Below, piece after piece: positions 57,688 through 64,000 of a stretch of DNA of 64,000 nucleotides (position 1 is its first letter; every line of letters starts with the position of its first letter). The position numbers and the translations under genes are program-made. The stretch spans positions 186,001 to 250,000 of the forward strand of contig WOFQ01000047.1 of the NCBI GenBank assembly GCA_012184525.1, in the 5' to 3' direction. A model generated the notes under the pieces. The model was not told the origin of the DNA. It saw nothing but the letters and a program-made list of their open reading frames with translations, and did not search any database. Source of the stretch: Xenoacremonium recifei (taxonomy: Eukaryota > Ascomycota > Sordariomycetes > Hypocreales > Nectriaceae).

Positions 57688-58241
57688 TGGGTGCGACCTG
57701 ATTCAAGCGGATAGCGGCGTTGGGTTGTTTGGGCATAGCACTGGCGTTGGTGATGTTCTGGGAAGCAAAGCAACCATACCGGTCACAGTAATGGCCAACT
57801 CTTACCACCAGGGAAGGCATCACATAGCCTACTCCAGGCTCTGAGAACCGACAGCAAGCGAGAAAGTATGCATTATCGAAGAGCGTTTATGTTGGGTTTC
57901 GTTACAGCACGGGCAACAAAGATAATGCCGAGCGTTTTGGGATCTGGGTTTTTGGATACGGACGGCATCGGCCTGGCATGGCCATTTTTCATATACCATT
58001 TAAGGTTTCGTTAATCATGGGCGGGATACGGGTCTCGGGTTTATTTGGGTTGGTTTCCTCGCAATTGGGTTTCGGGTTGGCATGGAGACGGAGCATCAGT
58101 TGATGATACTTTTGCGAATACCCCCGTGAAGTTGGAGTCGTTGGACAACAATGTTTAATTCTTTTGACTCCTTCCCATGCTTCTTTTCTATGGCCCACCC
58201 ACAAGTCTAATGCGTAGTCAAATCAAACTCCTTCCTGAAGA
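57688..58241. other. Convergent 3' region of cyclin and PNP oxidase genes
   Basis: About 550 bases with no gene. GGGTTT-like repeats occur at 58030-58080. Both genes must end transcription here. Confidence 0.5.
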
Positions 58242-59042
58242 TCACGGACTCAACCTCTCAATCTTCCACTCCTCGTCCTCGCTCTCCCGCGAATACACAA
58301 ACCGGTCATGCAACCGACTCTCCCTGCCCTGCCAAAACTCCACGCGGTCAGGCACAATCCGCAACCCTCCCCAGAACTCCGGCACCGGAATCCTGTCCTG
58401 GCCCTCAAACCGCTCCTCCACCTCCCTCACCCACCCCTCCAGCTTCGCCCGCCCATCATCCCCCTCCACGCTCCCATCCGGCTCCAACCTCTCACTCTGC
58501 CGACTCGCCCACGCGCCAACCCGGCTGCCCCTCACCCTCGTATCAAAGTACTCCTGACTCTCCTCCCTCGACAGCCTCTCCACGCGGCCCTCCACATGCA
58601 CCTGCCGCTGCAGCGCCTCCCAGAAGAACAACAGCGCGGCGCGCGGATTGCTCGCGATATCCGCCGCCTTCCGCGACGTGCCCAGGTTCGTGTAGATGAC
58701 GAAGCCGCCCCGCGCGTCCAGCTCTTTGAGGTACACGGTGCGCGAGGAGATGCGGCCCGAGGGCAAGTGCGCGGTGGACAGCGTGCAGGCCTCCGGGTGG
58801 GCGACGCCCGAGGAGGGCGATTGCGCGGCTGTGAACCATGCGTGGAATTGCGGGATGGGCGAGCGGGCGTCGAGGTCGGTAAGGCGGAGCTTGCCTTTGG
58901 TGAATTGGGCGGCTTGGCCCGTGGTGTCGGAGCCTGCGGGCGCGACTGCGAGGAGTTGTTAATGATGCTGGATGATAGGGATAGGACTCATGGAAGACTC
59001 ACAGATTAGCTTCGACGCCGCGGGGGCGGAGTGCAGGGCCAT
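58242..59042 (-). CDS. pdx3: Pyridoxamine/pyridoxine 5'-phosphate oxidase
   Basis: FMN enzyme that oxidises pyridoxine or pyridoxamine phosphate to pyridoxal 5'-phosphate, the last step of vitamin B6 salvage. Exons are 59042..59003 and 58945..58242, giving 247 residues. The first exon codes only 13 codons plus one base; the GTGAGT donor and CGCAG acceptor produce KLIFAPAG, matching the usual start of fungal Pdx3. FMN and substrate-binding blocks follow: LPSGRISSRTVYLKEL, GTSRKAADIASNPRAAL, RGSRVGAWASRQS and the C-terminal dimerisation block FWGGLRIVPDRVEFWQG then RLHDRFVY. Full length and apparently intact. Confidence 0.95.
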
Positions 59043-59813
59043 GTTTGCGGTTGATGTGAATGCGCGTGTAGAGGGTAGACGCATTGAGCGATTGCGGTGT
59101 CAATGGGTGAGTTGTGGAAGAGCGATGTTGTGTCGGGGAGATCGAGGCATCATCGGTTTGGGACAGTGGTGGTGGTGGGGTGATGAATGATGACTCTTTC
59201 CGTCTGGACCCTGACGGGCTTCCATGCCATGCCATGGGTGGGGCGTCATGGCATCCGTCACCCGACCCGGCCTCATGGATCATGTCACCTGGAATTCTAT
59301 CGACTTCGCTCATAGAGACTAAACAAATGATATAAATAGATTCACATACACACAAATAACACATACACACACATACACATACATACACACATCTATTATA
59401 CATTAAACATATACATACATCATACATACATAACGTATACGCACGCACGCCATACACAACGTATGGGCGCCCACGCATACGACAGACGGGTGACCGTCTA
59501 CTTAGGATATCATATCTATCATCATGACGTGACGTCGTGCAACGGGTTCTGGGCCTGATCCTCTTGGTAAATCTGCTTGCTAAAGCACCCAATTCTAGTC
59601 CGTGTCGTAACTGCAAAGCAAAGCAAACCATCCAGCATAAAATCCAACACAAAGGAAACAGTACATATAGGGAAACACATGTCTCTCTACACATAAGCCC
59701 CTTTCTATCCCCCAAGAATAGATGTAAAAAACTTTTCAATCCTCCTCTTCTTCCGTCGTCCGTTCTCCTTGTTACCACCGCAATTCAACCCCTTTGGGCC
59801 TCTGGCTACCTCT
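59043..59813. other. Intergenic region with CA/TA microsatellite
   Basis: No gene is supported, although a 259-codon open frame crosses it on the minus strand. That frame is mostly simple repeat and Cys/Val/Tyr-rich sequence. Confidence 0.55.
59341..59460. repeat. CATA/CACA microsatellite
   Basis: About 120 bases of interrupted ACAC and ACAT units on the plus strand, ending in CGTATACGCACGCACGC. Confidence 0.85.
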
Positions 59814-62800
59814 TCAAGAGTCAGCCATGACGAGCGCCAACAGAGCCATGCGGCAGTACAAGCCATATCGCATCTGCGACCAGTTAGCAAAACAAAACAC
59901 TCAACATCGCCCATCCCTCAGGACCCAAACTCACCTGTCGGAAATACGCCGCCCGCTGGTCAAAGTCCACCTCCTCCGCAATCTCCTCGTTCCGCGGGAG
60001 GGGATGCATCACCACCATCGAGCTCTTGGCGTGCTTCAGCGAGGCATTGTCCACGCGGTACGAGTTCTTGACCCTCTCGTACTCAGCCTCGCTGGGGAAC
60101 CGCTCCTTTTGCACACGCGTGCAGTACAGGACATCACTACGCGCCATAATCTCAGGCGTGAGCGTCTCCGACTCGCACAGCAGCTGGCCCGACGCCACAA
60201 GCTGCTCCCGGACCTTGGGGGGAAGCGCCAGGGCCTTGGGCGCAACAAGTTGCACCTGCACCTGGTAGTGTCGGAGTAGGTACACCAGGGAGTGCACCGG
60301 TCGTCCGTACAAGAGGTCGCCCAGGAACGTGATCGTAAGTCCCTGCACCGTACCCAGCTCCTCTCGGATCGTGAAGAGATCCAGGAACGCCTGAGTTGGG
60401 TGCTCCTTGCTGCCGTTACCGCCGTTGATCACCGGCACGGGGCTGTACTTCTCTGCAGTGTCCACGCTGGTCTCGTCGGGGTGTCGGAGAACAACTGCGT
60501 CACCGTAGCAAGCCAGCGTTCGGAGCGTATCCTGGAGCGTCTCGCCCTTTTGGACTGACGAGTGGGACGTCGAGATCGGGATGGTCCTACCACCCAGTCG
60601 CTGCATCGCCGCGTCAAATGAGGCCGAAGTTCGTGTCGACGGCTCATAGAAGAGCGTCGCCAGCACCCGACCGCGGAGGATGTTGAGCACACCCTCGCGC
60701 TGGACGCCGAGGCGCATCTCCTGCGCTACCGTGAACAGGAGATGCAGGTCCGCTCGGCTGTAAGACTTGACCGACAGCACGTGTGTGTTCTTGAAAGAAG
60801 ACGGCTGCGCCAACAGCTGCTGAAGAGACGAGCTGACCAGCGGCTGCAGCTGCAGTCCCAGCCCAAAGTCCTCAACGCCACCGACGGCCTTGCTGGGCGA
60901 GGTCACTGTCGCAGCAGATCCAGTCACATCGGCTCCTCGGAGTCGGTTCAGGGGCTGGAAGCCTCCCAGCATTGACATTCGTCGAGCCCGGGGTGACTCG
61001 GTCGTCTGAGCAATTGATGCCACAGTGGGCTTGGTAGGAGGCGACATGGGGGGCACATAGTGCGAAGACATGTCCTTGCCCAGGGGAGAGACGGGCAGGA
61101 TCTCGCCATCCAGGCACACAGTCGTGTTCTGGAAGCTGACACGCTGAACCGACGCTCGCATGCGGCGGCCCTCGAACGGCGACCAGAAAGAGCCCTTGGC
61201 AACCGTGTAGGGTCGGTCAATCTCCACCTCGATGGTGGTGCCAACCTGATCATGGAGCTCGAAGATCTCCATGGGGTTGGTGTACAGACGTTTCTCGATA
61301 TCGTCAACCGTGAGCTTTCCTTCGGCAACCGAGGTCAGCAGGAGCGGCAGAGCATCCGCGATGCCCATCGACGGGTCGCCCTTGTGTCCCAGGGACGTGG
61401 CGAGCTGGTACGGCAGGCTACCGATAGAGAAGACATCAATGGTGCTCATGTGCTCCCACAGCGCCGCTTGGTCAGCCGCCGTAGGGAGCCGGTCGCAGTC
61501 AGGGAAGTCCTGCTGCGAGAGGTAGAGCGAGTAGATGCAAACGTCGCAAGTAACCTGCAGTCCCTTCTGCTTGCTGAGGGCGATCAGCTTGATGTCGTCC
61601 TTGTTGGTCACAGACGTGACGTGGATCCGACGGTTGTGGAGGCTGGCCAGCAGAAGAATGGAGGCCAGGTCCGTCTGCTTGGCGTCGGTAACGATGGGCT
61701 TGTAGGTCGGCCAGGCATCGAAGTGCGCCGTCACAGCCGCCACCTTGCTGATGTTGCCGGAGAGATGGTTAAAGGGGATGAAAAGAGATCCCACCTCGCC
61801 CGTGACGTGGCTGATCTGGTCCGCGTTCTCAGATGTAGCCGAGACCGAGAAGTTGTAGTCACAGTAACCACCACGCTTGGCATTCTGCTGAGCGGCACTA
61901 AGGGTGATGGCATCGGTGATCGATCCGTCCAAGCCAAGGGGCATCACACGAATCATGCTGAAACCAGCCGTGATGGACGCCTTGGTGACCGTCTGCAAGT
62001 CGTGGCTGCCAGCGGAGACGATACCAGGAACGAAAGCCGCAATGTTAATCAGACCCGGCAGGTTGATGGTGCGGTGGCTGGTCTGGTAATCGCGCTGGGA
62101 CACCTCAAGCACGAAGTGTCGGGCAATCGCCTCGACGAGAATCTTGGCGTTCTTGACGTTGGTGACAAGAGGGATCTGGTAGTCGACGGCCATTCGTCGA
62201 GTCTGGTAACCCTTGCTCATGTAGTTGGCAGGGCGGCGGTACTTGTTATTGGATGGCAGGTTGATGTACAAGTCGATCATGTTCTTCGCCAAGTGCTGGG
62301 TCAGGGAGAACTCAGACTTGGTGTCCTCTTCATTTCCAAGGACTTCGAGGTACTGAACCTGCACGCCGTGCTCCTGCAAGAAGTCGGCCGTTCCAGAAGT
62401 AGCGAAGAGCTTGTAGCCAATGCGCTCGAGCTTCTGGACCGATGGCAACATCTCCTTCTTGTCCTTGTACGAACCGATGGACAGGAGAATGTTCTTCTTG
62501 GGAATCTTGAACCCAGTCGACATGAGCGCCTTGAGGTAGGCCTCGGCCTTGTCGACACCGAAACAAGCCACTTCACCAGTGGAGGCCATCTCGACACCCA
62601 GAACAGGGTCAGCTCCCGAAAGACGAGAGAAACTGAACTGAGGCACCTTGACACCGACGCAGTCAGGGGCCAGGTCCGTGGGAGGGTACTCCTGGAAAGG
62701 CTGGCCCATAATGGCCTTGGTGGCCATCTCAATCAGATCAACACCCATGACCTTGGAGACAAAGGGGAACGATCGAGAGGCTCGGACGTTACATTCAATG

Positions 62801-64000
62801 ACCTTGATGTCGTTGTCCTTGGCGATGAACTGGATGTTGAAGGGACCAGTGACGTTGAGGGCGGCACCAATCTTGCGCGTCGCCTCCTCAATTCGCTGGA
62901 TCGTGGTGCGCTCCAGATCCTGGGGAGGCAGGATGAGGGTAGCATCACCCGAGTGCACACCAGCGTTCTCGACGTGCTCCGAGATGAAGTGGCCCACGAG
63001 AGCACCGTCCTTGGCGACAGCGTCCATCTCAATCTCCTTGGCATTCTCAATGTACTTGGTGATGACCACAGGATGCTCGCGCGAGACTTCGGCGGCCTGG
63101 GCAAGGTACGACTCAAGATCCTTCTCCGAGTAGACCGTGTTCATGGCAGCGCCAGACAGGACGTATGAGGGTCGGACCAGCACGGGATAAGAGACCTTGT
63201 CGCAGAAAGTCTTGGCCTCCTCGAAGCTAGTAAGCTCCTTCCAGGTAGGCTGGTCGACATCGATTCTGTCCAGCATACGCGAGAACTTGTATCGGTTCTC
63301 AGCGTTGTCAATCATCTCAGGAGAAGTACCCAAGACCTTGACGCCTGCGCGGTGCAGGGGAAGGGCGATGTTGTTGGGCGTCTGGCCACCCATAGCACCC
63401 AGAACACCGATCGAGTTCTCCAGCTGGTAGATGTCGAGCACCGTCTCCAGGTTGATGTTCTCAAAGTACAGCTTATCGGCTTCATCGTAATCGGTACTTA
63501 CGGTCTCCGGGTTATAATTGACCATGATCGTCTTGAAGCCGGTGGCTCGGAGGGTGCGGATGGCGCGGACAGAGCACCAGTCGAACTCGACCGAGGATCC
63601 GATGCGGTACACACCGGAGCCCAACACCATCACGCCGTGATCCTCAAAGGCAACATCGTGCTCAGAGGCATTGTAGGTCATGTAGAGGTAGTTGGTGAAG
63701 GCGGGGAACTCAGCAGCGACGGTGTCGATCTGCTTCACGTAGGGCTGGATGCCAGCGTCGAGTCGCATTCTGCGCACAGCGATTTCGTTGGAGCTCCAGA
63801 ACTTGGCGAGCTGACGGTCGCAGAAACCCAGACGCTTGGCCTGCAACAGGATCGATGGGCTCTTAGCAATGTCAGAGGTGGTGTAGTTGGTCATCTTCTT
63901 CGCGAAGTCGCTGAGGCCCTTTAGTTTTCGCAGGAACCACTTGTCAATCTTGGTAAGCTCCCAGATCTTGTCGACAGTGTAGCCTTCATGCATGGCGTTG
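59814..64000 (-). CDS. ura2: Carbamoyl-phosphate synthase II / aspartate transcarbamoylase (5' part beyond window)
   Basis: Multifunctional first enzyme of pyrimidine synthesis (pyr-3 in Neurospora, pyrABCN in Aspergillus). Exons in view are >64000..59935 and 59873..59814; the 61-nt intron (GTGAGT to TCGCAG) splits FRQ from MRYGLYCRMALLALVM. About 1,374 residues are visible. In order they are the second half of the synthetase large subunit with its ATP-grasp (VLVRPSYVLSGAAMN), the UTP-binding regulatory domain (ILLSIGSYKDKKEMLPSV), a dihydroorotase-like domain, then ATCase. The dihydroorotase domain has lost its metal histidines (LPGLINIAAFVPG in place of the active HxH), as in fungi generally, where it is only structural. 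ATCase shows YEPSTRTSASF, GNGSKEHPTQ and HPLPRNEEI. The glutaminase and first synthetase half lie to the right of the window. UTP feedback is expected from the family. Confidence 0.96.

Noticed and set aside
58999..59778. 259-codon minus-strand open frame
   Set aside because: It overlaps the first exon of pdx3 and runs through a microsatellite; the translation is simple-repeat sequence without domain features.
61060..63168. 702-codon plus-strand frame opposite the CPSase-ATCase gene
   Set aside because: Antisense shadow produced by GC-biased third codon positions of a strongly conserved minus-strand gene.

Overview
The window is nuclear DNA of a filamentous ascomycete (Pezizomycotina; Sordariomycetes-like is my inference). 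Introns are short (about 45-180 nt, one of about 435 nt) with GTRNGT-type donors and YAG acceptors. The genes are typical of moulds: cytoplasmic dynein, the Mdv1 fission adaptor, the COP9 signalosome and a fused CPSase-ATCase pyrimidine enzyme. Multi-exon models were built by hand. Every complete spliced model closes to a whole number of codons, which supports the joins.

Layout. 1-12.8 kb (minus): cytoplasmic dynein heavy chain, cut by the left edge only near its C-terminus. 14.5-16.6 kb (minus): FAR1-type DNA-binding protein with a very long glutamine-rich region. 19.0-22.5 kb (minus): large uncharacterised C2H2 zinc-finger protein in four exons. 24.5-28.5 kb (minus): GRAM/VASt membrane protein of the Ysp2/Lam sterol-transfer family. 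30.2-31.7 kb (plus): MIT-like/coiled-coil protein, possibly NRBF2/Atg38-like. 31.9-33.4 kb (minus): KDM8-like JmjC hydroxylase. 33.9-36.1 kb (minus): Mdv1. 36.7-40.9 kb: choline sulfatase diverging from a nine-exon Dal5-type permease, a probable two-gene uptake and hydrolysis unit. 41.7-42.7 kb (plus): chorismate mutase, tail to tail with BCP1 (42.7-43.6 kb, minus). 44.1-46.0 kb (plus): Vps17. 46.5-47.9 kb (minus): COP9 subunit 6. 49-50.4 kb: two small hypothetical ORFs and a 58-bp tandem duplication. 50.4-56.7 kb: gene-poor stretch with a candidate 352-bp foldback (MITE-like) element. 56.7-57.7 kb (plus): Pho85-type cyclin. 58.2-59.0 kb (minus): pyridoxamine-phosphate oxidase. 59.8-64.0 kb (minus): C-terminal part of the CPSase-ATCase protein, cut by the right edge.

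Most genes are unrelated housekeeping functions: transport, membrane traffic, organelle division, amino acid, vitamin and nucleotide synthesis, and protein turnover. The one arrangement that looks functional is the choline sulfatase/permease pair. I see no CRISPR array, rRNA gene, convincing tRNA gene or biosynthetic cluster. The less ordinary items are the foldback element, the possible autophagy-type MIT protein, the giant C2H2 protein and the polyglutamine FAR1 protein.
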